A stretch of 64,000 nt of DNA from Bacteroidales bacterium (GCA_013141455.1 JABFQW010000015.1:23395-87394), one strand, 5' to 3'. Counted from the stretch's first letter, positions 18,700 through 28,021 are shown. Notes: a model not told the origin generated them from the sequence alone. Program-made: numbers and translations.

Positions 18700-18798
18700 G
18701 TGGTTGGTTACTTGTTACTGGTTGCTTGTCACCAGAAACCAGTGACCAGAGACCAGTAACCAGTAACAAGAAACCAGTAACAAGAAACCAGAAAACTT
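18700..18798. repeat. ACCAGTAAC-type short tandem and inverted repeats
   Basis: Repeated CCAGTAAC, CCAGTGACC and AAGAAACCAG units preceded by the complementary GGTTACTTGTTACTGG form a large potential hairpin. Non-coding. Similar CTGGT...ACCAG pieces lie at 21258-21285 just beyond the real nrdJ stop. Confidence 0.6.
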
Positions 18799-18803
18799 TC
18801 CAC

Positions 18804-18900
18804 TTAACTACACTTCGAATACCCGCAAGCATTACAGGTCAGGCAACCATCTTGATAGATGAGGCTGTTCTGGTCGCCACATTAAGGACATATCTTGTCT
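18804..18900 (-). pseudogene. partial copy of the nrdJ 3' end
   Basis: About 95 bases match the last ~30 codons of nrdJ (21327-24062). The reading frame gives the same zinc-ribbon tail, CGDQNSLIYQDGCLTC onward to the stop, but a Glu codon is TAA here. Nearly all other differences from the real gene are synonymous third-base changes (for example GCC/GCT, CAG/CAA, AAA/AAG), so this piece seems to come from a once-functional relative of nrdJ rather than from drift after a local duplication. Confidence 0.85.
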
Positions 18901-18931
18901 GAATTCTTGTCCTGATTGTTGTCCTGATTGT

Positions 18932-19195
18932 TGTCCTGATTTTATACTATTTTCATCACAATTAATATTTATATCTTTATTATCAGGTGTTTAATCAAAT
19001 CAAATGTCATTTATATTACCAACGTTATCCGGACATTAATGTCCAGGTTGATGTCCGGATAGATGTCCTGATTTTATACCATCTTCATCACTATCTTTAG
19101 TTACATTTTTATTATCAGGCATTTAATCAAATTCGTTGTCATTTATATTACCAATATTATCCGGACATCAATGTCCGGATTCATGTCCGGATATA
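18932..19195. repeat. two tandem copies of a 132-bp repeat
   Basis: The unit starts TGTCCTGATTTTATAC at 18932 and recurs at 19064, each with an AT-rich middle and a run of GGACAT/ATGTCC hairpins at its end. Further TGTCC(A/G)GAT pieces continue to about 19255. No gene. Confidence 0.75.
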
Positions 19196-19371
19196 ACTTT
19201 CATTTCAATATCAACTCTATGGTTTAATAGACATGTCCAGATATATGTCCAGATGTAGGTGCAACTCTATTAATATCAAATATATAAACTCCATGCCCAG
19301 ATTCACTTTTATCATCAATTTCATGCATAATTTCAACAATCTACTTTACCACGCGTCAGGAATCGCTCGGC

Positions 19372-19548
19372 CAATGTCATTAAGTTAAGGATTTTGAATC
19401 TGAAATGTTTTTACCGCAAAGTTCGCTGAGGAAGCGCAGAGAGCCACAGAGTTCTTATTCGGCGACCTTCTTTGCGAAACTCTGCGCAAACCTTTGCGGC
19501 TCTCTGCGGTTAATTTTTGTGACATTTTCCGTTAACTTAATGACATTG
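19372..19548. mobile_element. 177-bp MITE with 10-bp target duplication
   Basis: Ends CAATGTCATTAAGTTAAGG (19372-19390) and CCGTTAACTTAATGACATTG (19529-19548) are near-perfect inverted repeats. The 10-mer ATCGCTCGGC stands directly outside both ends (19362-19371 and 19549-19558). The interior is a GC-richer imperfect palindrome built of GCAGAGAGCC/GGCTCTCTGC and TTTGCG units, with no coding capacity. Confidence 0.8.
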
Positions 19549-19558
19549 ATCGCTCGGC

Positions 19559-19604
19559 AGCGAGGTAAAACCCACTACTGCCGAATTTGCGGGTAGCTGA
19601 TATC
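19559..19604 (-). repeat. degenerate attC-like arm downstream of the 231-codon gene
   Basis: On the minus strand ATCAGCTACCCGCAAATTC and onward to CGGCAG repeats the left arm of the site at 20311-20349 almost exactly (23 identical bases or so). The right part contains CTGCCGA, able to pair with TCGGCAG, and is interrupted by the 177-bp MITE. The left core GCTGAT is decayed. Confidence 0.45.
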
Positions 19605-19618
19605 AGCAGCTGGCCTTT

Positions 19619-20206
19619 TTAACTTCCCCAAATCTGAGGATTTGTCAATAAACCAGATAAAATCCCAGATAAAGTATCAATTCCAAAACTCTTTAGCTTA
19701 TCAATTGTCTTGATTTTTTTTGATTGATTATCTGCGGACTCATCTAAAATATCTTGAATCTCAGCCAGTTGTTTACCTGTCAATTCTTCTCTTAAAGCTG
19801 AAACAATTAACTCTATTTTGATTTTTTGCTGATTAGATTGGCTTTGAACAACAGTTAAATTAATTCCTTTCTCAATGCCATCATATCGTTGCTCAGGCAC
19901 ACCAAGTATTTCTATCTCAGCGATACATGCTTCAATGATTGACCGACCAGTTTCTTTTACTGTTTCAAGATGATACAAATCTGGTCCATTCATTGAATAA
20001 GACCTGCCTAATGTTATTTTCTCAATCTCTGCAATTTTCCTGCTCTCCGTTCCAAAAATTCTCTCAATAACTGAAATGGTAGAACTTTTCCATGCGTTAA
20101 CTCCAAAAGAATATTCATTTTTTGTCTTGAGATTTGAACCAATTTTATCCAACTCTGTCAACTGACGGTTGAGTAATAATAAATGCTTGTCTTTCATATG
20201 TGTCAT
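19619..20206 (-). CDS. hypothetical protein, cassette-borne
   Basis: 195 residues from ATG 20206 (MTHMKDKHLLLL...); MKDK at 20197 is equally possible. A longer frame to 20314 would run through the attC-like site, so it was rejected. The protein is soluble, charged and mostly helical, with WKSSTISVIERIFGTES near residue 35 and a hydrophobic GILSGLLTNPQIW end. The N-terminal pattern recalls uncharacterised proteins found near defence genes, but I cannot name a family. It starts 19 bases after the cassette boundary at 20225. Confidence 0.7.
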   Translation of the reverse strand: MTHMKDKHLLLLNRQLTELDKIGSNLKTKNEYSFGVNAWKSSTISVIERIFGTESRKIAEIEKITLGRSYSMNGPDLYHLETVKETGRSIIEACIAEIEILGVPEQRYDGIEKGINLTVVQSQSNQQKIKIELIVSALREELTGKQLAEIQDILDESADNQSKKIKTIDKLKSFGIDTLSGILSGLLTNPQIWGS

Positions 20207-20216
20207 TATTACGCTT

Positions 20217-20349
20217 GCCCATAACATAGAAGACTTTACACAGAGGCGGATTGCGTGCAATCTCCTGTCAAACCGATAAAATGCTTGAGCGGAATGGTAT
20301 ATACCGAAAACCATTGCTGCCGAATTTGCGGGTAGCTGATGTTAGCTGC
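20217..20349 (-). other. attC-like recombination site between two minus-strand cassettes
   Basis: On the minus strand the left core GCAGCTAAC (20349-20341) begins the site and a right core GTTATGGGC (20225-20217) ends it. The left core is the exact reverse complement of GTTAGCTGC at 21241-21233, which stands 48 bases before the upstream gene, giving that gene complementary cassette ends. Pairing of the inner arms is weak. Confidence 0.5.
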
Positions 20350-20384
20350 TTTAGCTTTTTATATATTTAGTTTATCTAGTTCGG

Positions 20385-21185
20385 TTATAAGCCGTTTATT
20401 TTATTGATTATTTCACTGTAATTAAAATTAATATGATTTGTAGCAGTCGCCTTTTTCTGTAATTCATCCAGAGTCCAAATCATTGCTTGAGTATCAGGGT
20501 TGGTGTTAAAAATATGATATACACCTTCATCTGTATTAAGTGGTGTTCTATCCGCATTTATTACTTGCATTCCTTTTTTAATTCTAAAAATGACATATTT
20601 CCCTGCAACATGAATAATATCTGGCCTTCTTGTAATTGGTATTTCAGTTTTAATTTTGTAAAAGTCATTTAGATGACCCAAAATAGTTTCAGCTGTAAGT
20701 CCATCCGAAGCATAAATTATTTTATATGGCCAGTCCTCATAACCATCTAAAATTATCATTGGATTAACTCTTTTACCAAGAGGTTGCATTGCTGGTATTG
20801 ATGCAATTCCTTCTAAAGAGTCAATAAGTTGGTTTTTGTCTAATGTAGATTTAATAGACGCCACACCTAAGCAACCTTCTACAGGACCAAAGGATTTCCC
20901 TTTACCATCTTTGTTATAAAAATTATATCGTGGCGCAGTATCAGTTGAGATAATTATGTCTAGTTGTTTAGATTCATCTCCATTCTCACCAAATAGGAAT
21001 CCACCTAAAAAAACATTACACTTTGATGGTGCATGTTGTTTTAAAAACTCAGAATAAACAAGTTCTCTGGATAGTCCGATGTCCGATGTATTTGGAAAAA
21101 CTGAAGCAACTTCAGCTTCTCCTCTCAATACCTGTCCAACATTCTCAAAGTATTTTTTTAATCTGTCAAAAAAAGGTTTTGCCAT
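20385..21185 (-). CDS. DUF6602-like protein, cassette-borne
   Basis: 266 residues, no signal peptide. The pattern (early helical region, then LSRELVYSEFLKQHAPSKC, GFLFGENGDESKQLDIIIS, and GVASIKSTLDKNQLIDSL) fits the DUF6602 family, a likely restriction-endonuclease-like fold: D of QLDIIIS and the K of IKST would be core residues, though the usual Glu of the ExK pair is replaced (ASIKS). DUF6602 proteins are frequent in mobile islands; defence is plausible but unproven. Base composition is more AT-rich than nrdJ beside it. Confidence 0.65.
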   Translation of the reverse strand: MAKPFFDRLKKYFENVGQVLRGEAEVASVFPNTSDIGLSRELVYSEFLKQHAPSKCNVFLGGFLFGENGDESKQLDIIISTDTAPRYNFYNKDGKGKSFGPVEGCLGVASIKSTLDKNQLIDSLEGIASIPAMQPLGKRVNPMIILDGYEDWPYKIIYASDGLTAETILGHLNDFYKIKTEIPITRRPDIIHVAGKYVIFRIKKGMQVINADRTPLNTDEGVYHIFNTNPDTQAMIWTLDELQKKATATNHINFNYSEIINKINGL

Positions 21186-21232
21186 AATGTAAAATATTAT
21201 ATGATTCTATCTCAGTGAGGTCACCTAACATA

Positions 21233-21241
21233 GCAGCTAAC
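21233..21241 (-). other. attC-type right core GTTAGCTGC
   Basis: Marks the 5' boundary of the DUF6602 cassette on the minus strand. It is the exact reverse complement of the left core at 20341-20349. Confidence 0.5.
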
Positions 21242-21326
21242 AACCATCAGCAACTTTCTGGTAACAGTCTATTATTGACCAGCAACCATATTCGTAAACA
21301 TATGAAATTACCGGAAAACCGCCCGT

Positions 21327-24062
21327 TTAGCTACATTTCGAATACCCGCAGGCATTGCAGGTCAGGCAACCATCCTGATAAATGAGGCTGTTCTGGTCGC
21401 CACATTCGGGACACATCTTGCCTTGGGCATGGGTTCCATCGGGGATATATCGCTTCAAACCACGTACAACCCCGTTTTTCCAGGTGTTGATGTTTTCTTC
21501 GTCTAAGGTAAGGTTCTGTATCAGTTCGATGGCATAAGGCAGCGGCATACCGTGGCGCAGGATTCCCGAGATCAGTTTGGCGTAGTTCCAGTATTCCTTG
21601 TTGAACGAACGCGACAGCCCTTCAATAGTAACATGGTAGCCCTGTTTGTCCTGGTATTGGAAATCGTAACGCGCCTTTTCAGTTTTATTTTTTTCACGGA
21701 TTACCCAGCCGCTCTCGATATAAGGAGGCAGGAAAAAGTCATCAGCCTTACCCGTGAATATCTCGTAAGGTTTGTTATTGATTTTACCGACGACGGCGAG
21801 CCATTTTTCGTAATTATTCTGGAAGCGGATGATATCAGCTTCTAATTTTTTCGGACGTGGTGGCGCTGTAGTCTCATTAAATTCTTCGTTTCGTGCCTCA
21901 CTCGATTTCTTTTCATCGTTGCTGATCAACACACCCGAACGTGAGCCATCGCGATAGATGGTAATGCCTTTGCAGCCTACTTCCCAGGCCGTCTGATAAA
22001 TCTGGCTCACCAGTTCCTCGGTTGCTTCAGTAGGTATGTTTACCGTGACACTGATCGAGTGATCGACCCATTTTTGGATATCACCCTGCATCTTCACCTT
22101 ACTTAACCAGTCGATATCAGCAGAAGTCGCTTTGAAGTAGGGTGAGGCATTGATGAGTTCGCGCAGATTCTGGTCGTTAAACGCTTTCACCATAGCAACA
22201 TCATAGCCGTTTATGCTTAGCCAGGTCTCAAATTTTGGATGAAACACATTGTATTCCTCCCAGGCATCGCCAACACCGTCAACGAAACTCACGGTAACAT
22301 TTTTATCATTTGGATTTACTTTTCGCCTGCGTTTGTAGGAGACGGCAAATACCGGTTCGATTCCGGATGTGGTTTGCGTACATATACTCACACTGCCCGT
22401 TGGTGCAATGGTGAGCATCGAGATATTCCTCCGGCCAGCTTTTATCATTTTTTCGTAAAGCTGCGGAGCGCTCTCGCGGATACGGCCAATGAACGGATTA
22501 TTTTTTTCGCGTTCGGCATCATACACCTCAAATGCACCGCGTTCGCCGGCCATTTCTACCGATGAACGATAGACTTCGAGTGCAAGCACCTGATGAACAT
22601 CGGTCGAGAAAGAGATAGCTTCATCCGATCCGTAACGTGTTCCAAGCGCAGCAAGCATATCACCTTCTGCCGTTATACCAATACCTGTCCGGCGGCCCTG
22701 AAGGGCTTTTTTGCGGATATTTTTCCAAAGATTCAATTCAACGGCCTTGATTTCCATAATTTCAGGATCGGCAAGGATTTTTGCAATGATGGCATCCACT
22801 TTCTCGATTTCAAGGTCAACGATGTCATCCATCATGCGTTGGGCTATGCGGGCATGTTTTGTGAATAGTTCAACGTTGAAATTTGCATTTTCGGTAAACG
22901 GATTGTCAACATAACTGTATAGGTTTATTGCCAGCAAGCGGCAACTGTCGTAGGCACACAACGGAATCTCACCACACGGGTTTGTTGACAGGGTTTTAAA
23001 ACCGAGGTCGGCATACGAATCGGGAATCGACTCGTTGATGATAGTATCCCAGAACAAAATTCCCGGCTCAGCCGATGCCCATGCATTGTGAATAATTTTC
23101 TCCCAAAGCTTGCGCGCATCCACTTCCTGAACAAAAGTCGGTTGGGCCGAATCGATGGGATATTGTTGGACAAATTTTTTGTCATGAATAACGGCATGCA
23201 TAAACTCATCCGAAATACGAACCGAAACATTGGCGCCGGTAACTTTTCCCAACTCCAATTTTGCATCAATAAACCGTTCAGCATCAGGATGTTTCACACT
23301 TATGCTCAGCATGAGTGCGCCTCTCCGGCCATCCTGTGCCACTTCGCGTGTGGAGTTTGAATATCGTTCCATAAAAGGGACAATCCCGGTTGAAGTGAGG
23401 GCGCTGTTTTGAACATGACTTCCGGTAGGACGAATATGCGAAAGATCGTGCCCCACGCCACCGCGTCGTTTCATCAACTGAACCTGTTCCTGATCGATCT
23501 TCATGATGCCACCGTATGAATCGGAAAGACCGTCATTGCCGATAACGAAACAATTGGATAATGACGACACCTGAAAGTTATTGCCGATGCCGGCCATGGG
23601 GCTGCCCTGCGGGATGATATAGTTGAAATCCTTTAGTACCGAATAAATATCCGCTTCACTGAGTGGATTCGGATACTTTTGTTCGATGCGCGATATTTCA
23701 GAAGCTAAACGGCGGTGCATATCATCGGGCGTTAATTCATATATATTACCGAAACTGTCTTTCAGCGCATATTTATTCATCCAAACATTGGCTGCCATAT
23801 TATCACCTTTGAAATAGGCGGTTGAAGCGGCCAAAACATCAGCTTGCGGATAGATGGTATATGATTTTTGATCAAAATTTGATTTAAGTTCAAGGGTTGG
23901 GGTAGTAGTTTCTGCCTCAGATGTCATAGGGTCTTTGTTTTCAATAGGTTGTAAATCCTTAATATCGGGTCGAACTCTTGATTCAATTATTTTATCATAA
24001 TAACTCAGGTCTTTTTCTTGTTTTACAGCATGTTCGAGATTAGTAAACAGATTATTTTCCAT
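21327..24062 (-). CDS. nrdJ: adenosylcobalamin-dependent (class II) ribonucleotide reductase
   Basis: 911 residues. NrdJ reduces ribonucleotides to deoxyribonucleotides using B12 radical chemistry, with or without oxygen. Landmarks: SLSNCFVIGNDGLSDSYGGI (first active-site cysteine region), LSTNPCGEIPLCAYDSCRL (the N-C-E catalytic loop), TIAPTGSVSICTQTTSGIEP, and a C-terminal zinc ribbon CPECGDQ...CLTCNACGYSKC that carries the shuttle cysteines. No N-terminal ATP cone is obvious. No B12 riboswitch was recognised upstream. Its 3' end is partly duplicated 2.5 kb away, with two accessory genes between. Confidence 0.95.
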   Translation of the reverse strand: MENNLFTNLEHAVKQEKDLSYYDKIIESRVRPDIKDLQPIENKDPMTSEAETTTPTLELKSNFDQKSYTIYPQADVLAASTAYFKGDNMAANVWMNKYALKDSFGNIYELTPDDMHRRLASEISRIEQKYPNPLSEADIYSVLKDFNYIIPQGSPMAGIGNNFQVSSLSNCFVIGNDGLSDSYGGIMKIDQEQVQLMKRRGGVGHDLSHIRPTGSHVQNSALTSTGIVPFMERYSNSTREVAQDGRRGALMLSISVKHPDAERFIDAKLELGKVTGANVSVRISDEFMHAVIHDKKFVQQYPIDSAQPTFVQEVDARKLWEKIIHNAWASAEPGILFWDTIINESIPDSYADLGFKTLSTNPCGEIPLCAYDSCRLLAINLYSYVDNPFTENANFNVELFTKHARIAQRMMDDIVDLEIEKVDAIIAKILADPEIMEIKAVELNLWKNIRKKALQGRRTGIGITAEGDMLAALGTRYGSDEAISFSTDVHQVLALEVYRSSVEMAGERGAFEVYDAEREKNNPFIGRIRESAPQLYEKMIKAGRRNISMLTIAPTGSVSICTQTTSGIEPVFAVSYKRRRKVNPNDKNVTVSFVDGVGDAWEEYNVFHPKFETWLSINGYDVAMVKAFNDQNLRELINASPYFKATSADIDWLSKVKMQGDIQKWVDHSISVTVNIPTEATEELVSQIYQTAWEVGCKGITIYRDGSRSGVLISNDEKKSSEARNEEFNETTAPPRPKKLEADIIRFQNNYEKWLAVVGKINNKPYEIFTGKADDFFLPPYIESGWVIREKNKTEKARYDFQYQDKQGYHVTIEGLSRSFNKEYWNYAKLISGILRHGMPLPYAIELIQNLTLDEENINTWKNGVVRGLKRYIPDGTHAQGKMCPECGDQNSLIYQDGCLTCNACGYSKCS

Positions 24063-24313
24063 GTGAGTTCTAAATTAAGTATTTGAATTCGTAGTTAAGC
24101 CACTCTAAGCATGTTTATTAGCCCAACAGGGGCTTCAAACAAAAATGCTTTGCAAGATACAATACCTTTTAGATTAGTTGGGGTTCATTTTTTCAACGAA
24201 GCGTTGTTGATAAATCATTAAACCCAATCAGGATACGGCTTTCGGAAACAATTGAACGAATCTATAATTTATAAACTTCAAATGTTGATAAGTTTGGCAC
24301 GGGGGATAAAACA

Positions 24314-24685
24314 TCAGTTTCGCGTCCATAACATCTTGATTGCAATTGCAATAAGTAAAACAGCGAAAATTTTTCTCAATGTTTCCTGTGGCATATTCAC
24401 AGCATATTTTGAACCAAAATAACCCCCGATTATGAACGCGACAGCGATTATAGCTGCATATTTCAAATTCAGGGCGCCGGCTTTGTAATAATTGTAGGCA
24501 GCCAATAAGCCGACGGGCGGAAGCATGATAGCGATGCTCGTTCCCTGAGCTGTGTGCTGATCCATCTGGAGGAAAAACACAAGCGCCGGAATCATGATGA
24601 TCGCCCCGCCGATCCCCATCAGCCCGCTGAACGCGCCCGCGATGAGTCCAATCATGATTAACACGATAAAAATGTAAAATGTCAT
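24314..24685 (-). CDS. TauE/SafE-family membrane protein, half-length
   Basis: 123 residues with four hydrophobic helices. The opening GAFSGLMGIGGAIIMIPALVF and QGTSIAIMLPP are the signature of one TauE/SafE (DUF81) repeat. Full transporters of this family, thought to export sulfite or organosulfonates, have two such repeats in about 250 residues; half-length versions may work as dimers. The stop of the large upstream gene is only 4 bases before its start, so they are co-transcribed. Confidence 0.85.
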   Translation of the reverse strand: MTFYIFIVLIMIGLIAGAFSGLMGIGGAIIMIPALVFFLQMDQHTAQGTSIAIMLPPVGLLAAYNYYKAGALNLKYAAIIAVAFIIGGYFGSKYAVNMPQETLRKIFAVLLIAIAIKMLWTRN

Positions 24686-24689
24686 AAGG

Positions 24690-27600
24690 CTAAAAATCTA
24701 AATTTAACGACAAATAGTAAACCGGTCTGGCAATTTTTCCGTCTTCAACGCCCCAGGCCACATCACCCCGCACAAAATAACCCAAAATCGTGGTTCGTGC
24801 TCCAAATCCCATTCCGGCAACGAGTGGATCTTTTTGAATCTCGACCGATATCGTTAAGGGTCCGTTATGAATATATTTTGTATAAAGTGAATTCTCGGGC
24901 GAATAGGGATTCCACCCTGTCCAGGCTGTACCTAGATCGCCAAAGGCAGTCAACTGAAGATTCCGGATGAAATTTGAACTGATCGGGTTTTGCAGAAAAT
25001 AACTGAACACCGGGAAACGCAATTCGGTGTTGATAACGGCAAAATTATTGCCATTGCGGATATTTTGGTTAAAACCGCGCATATTGGTCGCCAGGGTTTG
25101 ATAGGCGTAGTTTTGTGTATAATCAATGGGTGTCTCCTGATTGAAACTGGCAGCCAGCCAGTTATCGACGCCTCCCATATAATAAATAAGTTTGTTTGAC
25201 CCAAACGAGGTGCTGGCAGCCAGGCGATTGGCCCAGATGAAATTACGGTGAATACGTTGATAATGCCTGAAATCGAAACCAAGCACGACGAAGTTCCGGC
25301 TGTTTTTTGTGATAAGCTGATAATATTCGGCAAATACTTTCGAGCGGATACCTGTATATAAATTGGTTCCAATCTCACGACTGTTATCGAGCACGAGTTC
25401 GGCCCTGAATCCTCCCCAATTTTCATATTCGGTTTGTTTTTTCAAATTCACCGCGTCAGTGGAAAGATACACTTTCATATCATTTCGGAATATCCCTGTG
25501 CCCCTTACGCCTAAGGTTTCGGTAAATGGCCAGCTTAACATATAATATGCCTGATGCGAGTGGGTTCGTGTAATTTCGGTAATACCCACATTTTCAATGC
25601 TTTGCCGATGCAATGTGATCTGCCTGTCGAGCCGGTGTTTAAGATTACTGAAACTGACGGCGTATTCATTATTGATTAATTCGGGGTTGAGCCTCACACC
25701 ACCCACGATGCGATAATCTTCGAGAAGGTCGGTAAGGGTAACACCCATCAGCACATTGAAGCCGGGATTGAGATAAATAGGCGCCCCACCACCTGCAAAA
25801 GTTTGGTAGTTATAATTCGTGTAGGTAAAATCGACCTGCGAAATAAGTTGATCGTAAAAGTATTCGACATAATAGTTTCTTCTTTTGGGGAGATCACCCT
25901 GACCGAAACGCGCCTGTTTTTCACCGGAAGCTTCATAAAGCAATGAAGTCAGCCGCGAATTACCCTTTATCCCAAAGGCACCCTGACGGGTCGGCAAAGG
26001 AATATATTGGTTAGTATCTTTACGCACATGGGGTCGGAACATGGTATAGAAACTCTTTCGCCCTTTCTTTTTCTCAACGGCCAAACTTGTATCAGGAGCC
26101 ATAACCAATTGTTGTTTCAACCGGAATGGCGTTATTTCACCAACTACATCCTCAGTATCAACGATTTCGTCCTCATTGAGCTTATATAATTTTTGTTTGT
26201 TATTGTTCTGCATCTGAATAAAAAATGAATCATCCACATCCGAACCTGTGTAGTATAAAATATTGGATGTGAAGTTTGTCACCATGGACGACTCCATAAA
26301 ATAGCGGTAATGAACCGTGGTATCAACAAAACTGATCACGCTGTCGAATCGGCCGTTGTAAAGATTATACACTCCGTTTTCGTCACTTAAATAATTGATG
26401 TTGTTCGCTTTGCTTAGTGAAGGTAAAATTTCACTGATAGCCGGTGTATTGGTCAATCGTTTGGCAATATTCGATTTGCCATTGGTTTCGAACGAAAACA
26501 AATCGAAATGAGGAGGTTGATTTTCGGGTTTTAGTTGCAGACTTAAGGTATCTGAGCTCCTGTTCGAACTGAACACCACATGATGCCCATCCGTGAAAAC
26601 CGGGGTCAGATCGGTATAAAAATCGTTGGTGACCTGACGATGTGAATTTGCGGCAATATCGAAAATATAGATATCAGGTTTGCCATTCCTGACGGCCGAC
26701 ATAGCCAAGGAACGTCCATCAGGAGAGTAACTGATATGTGTAATTTTTTGAAAATCGAACATATTCCGCTTGTCGATACTTTCATCATCCAGATTATAAA
26801 AATAGAGGAATATTTTTCCTTTCTCCTCTACCACGAATGCCAGTAAGCGACCTCCGGGGTGCCAGGTGGTGAGCGGATAGGTGTAATCGGTAAGCGCATC
26901 CGAGCTATATCCACTCCGAAACATCTTTTTCTTTTTATCAGTTTGTAAATCGATCAGCCAAAGTTTCATCAATCCTTCGTCGTTGGTGGTATAACAAAGG
27001 TGTTTATTATCAGGGCTCAGTGTTGGGCGCTCGAAAGTTCGATACGTCCTGTATTTGAGCCGTAGTTCATTTGCCGGCAGTTTTGCCTGACCCGCAACAT
27101 AAATTGTCCGGTAATACAAATACCATTCTTTAATCAGGTTGGAATATTTGAGTCCTGTCACATAAAGAAATCCTTTTTGAACATTACGGCTCATCTGCGT
27201 CATGTGAACGATATCAGCCATTGCCGATTTTCCATATTTGTCTTCGATATATTGCCAGAGCGAATGACCGGCAATGATAGCATCTTCGCCTTTTAAGCGG
27301 TTCAGTTTTTTAAATCTGCCGCTTGTGATCCCATCGCGCAGACGGTCATCGAGCAAGGTATTCCAGTCCTCAGAAATATATGACAATAAACCTGTTTTGT
27401 ACCAGTCGGGCAGATTGAAAACGGTTGTATTCCTGATTTGCGAACCAATGCTGCTTCCGTACATCAGGTTATTTAACAACATCTCAGCAATACCCGCGCG
27501 TATCTGTTGTTCAAAATGCAGATAATTACCATCGAAATAAATAAAAACTTTGGTCCCGATAATATGGGTGATACCACCCAGATTGTATTGTTGCTCCGAA

Positions 27601-27974
27601 GCTAAACCAATATTGCTCTGCTTCAGATCGCTAAGATTGTTAAAGACAATAAATTGTATCTTCTGATTAAGGGCAGCCTGAAGACGTTTCTCGAGCACCG
27701 GTATCTGCTCTGTTGCATACTTAGCCGTGTAAAGAGCTAATTCGTTGCCATTCAGGTAAAAATAAGTATCGAAATCAGCAAAACGGTAGTAGGTCCAGAT
27801 GGTATTGTTCCATTGAACCCTGCTTTTACCAAACGACATATTCGAGCCGTTGTAAAACTGCGCAAACAGATCAACCGGAAACAAAAACAGCAGCAATCCA
27901 ACCAATTGTATCGATTGCAAAAACTTCCTTTTTATTTGAGATTGGCCTGGGTTCATTCCATTTATCTGCTTCAC
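24690..27974 (-). CDS. TolB-like propeller plus outer-membrane barrel protein
   Basis: 1094 residues. An N-terminal hydrophobic segment (about 18-38, ending VDLFAQ) acts as signal peptide. Residues ~60-300 resemble a peptidase-MA-like region (alpha/beta, no HExxH zinc motif seen). Residues ~305-620 carry PD40/WD40-like beta-propeller blades (RPTLSPDNKHLCYTTND, ISYSPDGRSLAMSAVRNGKP, TPVFTDGHHVVFSSNRS). The C-terminal ~400 residues are barrel-like and end in a YYLSLNLDF strand. This propeller-plus-barrel layout recurs in Bacteroidota 'Tol biopolymer' proteins of unknown job; envelope biogenesis is an inference. Confidence 0.75.
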   Translation of the reverse strand: MKQINGMNPGQSQIKRKFLQSIQLVGLLLFLFPVDLFAQFYNGSNMSFGKSRVQWNNTIWTYYRFADFDTYFYLNGNELALYTAKYATEQIPVLEKRLQAALNQKIQFIVFNNLSDLKQSNIGLASEQQYNLGGITHIIGTKVFIYFDGNYLHFEQQIRAGIAEMLLNNLMYGSSIGSQIRNTTVFNLPDWYKTGLLSYISEDWNTLLDDRLRDGITSGRFKKLNRLKGEDAIIAGHSLWQYIEDKYGKSAMADIVHMTQMSRNVQKGFLYVTGLKYSNLIKEWYLYYRTIYVAGQAKLPANELRLKYRTYRTFERPTLSPDNKHLCYTTNDEGLMKLWLIDLQTDKKKKMFRSGYSSDALTDYTYPLTTWHPGGRLLAFVVEEKGKIFLYFYNLDDESIDKRNMFDFQKITHISYSPDGRSLAMSAVRNGKPDIYIFDIAANSHRQVTNDFYTDLTPVFTDGHHVVFSSNRSSDTLSLQLKPENQPPHFDLFSFETNGKSNIAKRLTNTPAISEILPSLSKANNINYLSDENGVYNLYNGRFDSVISFVDTTVHYRYFMESSMVTNFTSNILYYTGSDVDDSFFIQMQNNNKQKLYKLNEDEIVDTEDVVGEITPFRLKQQLVMAPDTSLAVEKKKGRKSFYTMFRPHVRKDTNQYIPLPTRQGAFGIKGNSRLTSLLYEASGEKQARFGQGDLPKRRNYYVEYFYDQLISQVDFTYTNYNYQTFAGGGAPIYLNPGFNVLMGVTLTDLLEDYRIVGGVRLNPELINNEYAVSFSNLKHRLDRQITLHRQSIENVGITEITRTHSHQAYYMLSWPFTETLGVRGTGIFRNDMKVYLSTDAVNLKKQTEYENWGGFRAELVLDNSREIGTNLYTGIRSKVFAEYYQLITKNSRNFVVLGFDFRHYQRIHRNFIWANRLAASTSFGSNKLIYYMGGVDNWLAASFNQETPIDYTQNYAYQTLATNMRGFNQNIRNGNNFAVINTELRFPVFSYFLQNPISSNFIRNLQLTAFGDLGTAWTGWNPYSPENSLYTKYIHNGPLTISVEIQKDPLVAGMGFGARTTILGYFVRGDVAWGVEDGKIARPVYYLSLNLDF

Positions 27975-28021
27975 CGTGGCTAAAGTAATACTTTTTGATG
28001 TAGCCGTTTCGGCGGTTTTAC

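Noticed and set aside
18693..18902. Plus-strand 69-codon ORF
   Set aside because: It is antisense to the nrdJ fragment and runs through CCAGTAAC repeats; no protein-like features.
20207..20314. Longer N terminus for the unknown cassette gene
   Set aside because: It would translate across the attC-like site and its right core; ATG 20206 lies 19 bases inside the cassette.
24063..24313. Cobalamin riboswitch upstream of nrdJ
   Set aside because: A B12-dependent enzyme made this likely, but I see no B12-box-like conserved core on the minus strand.
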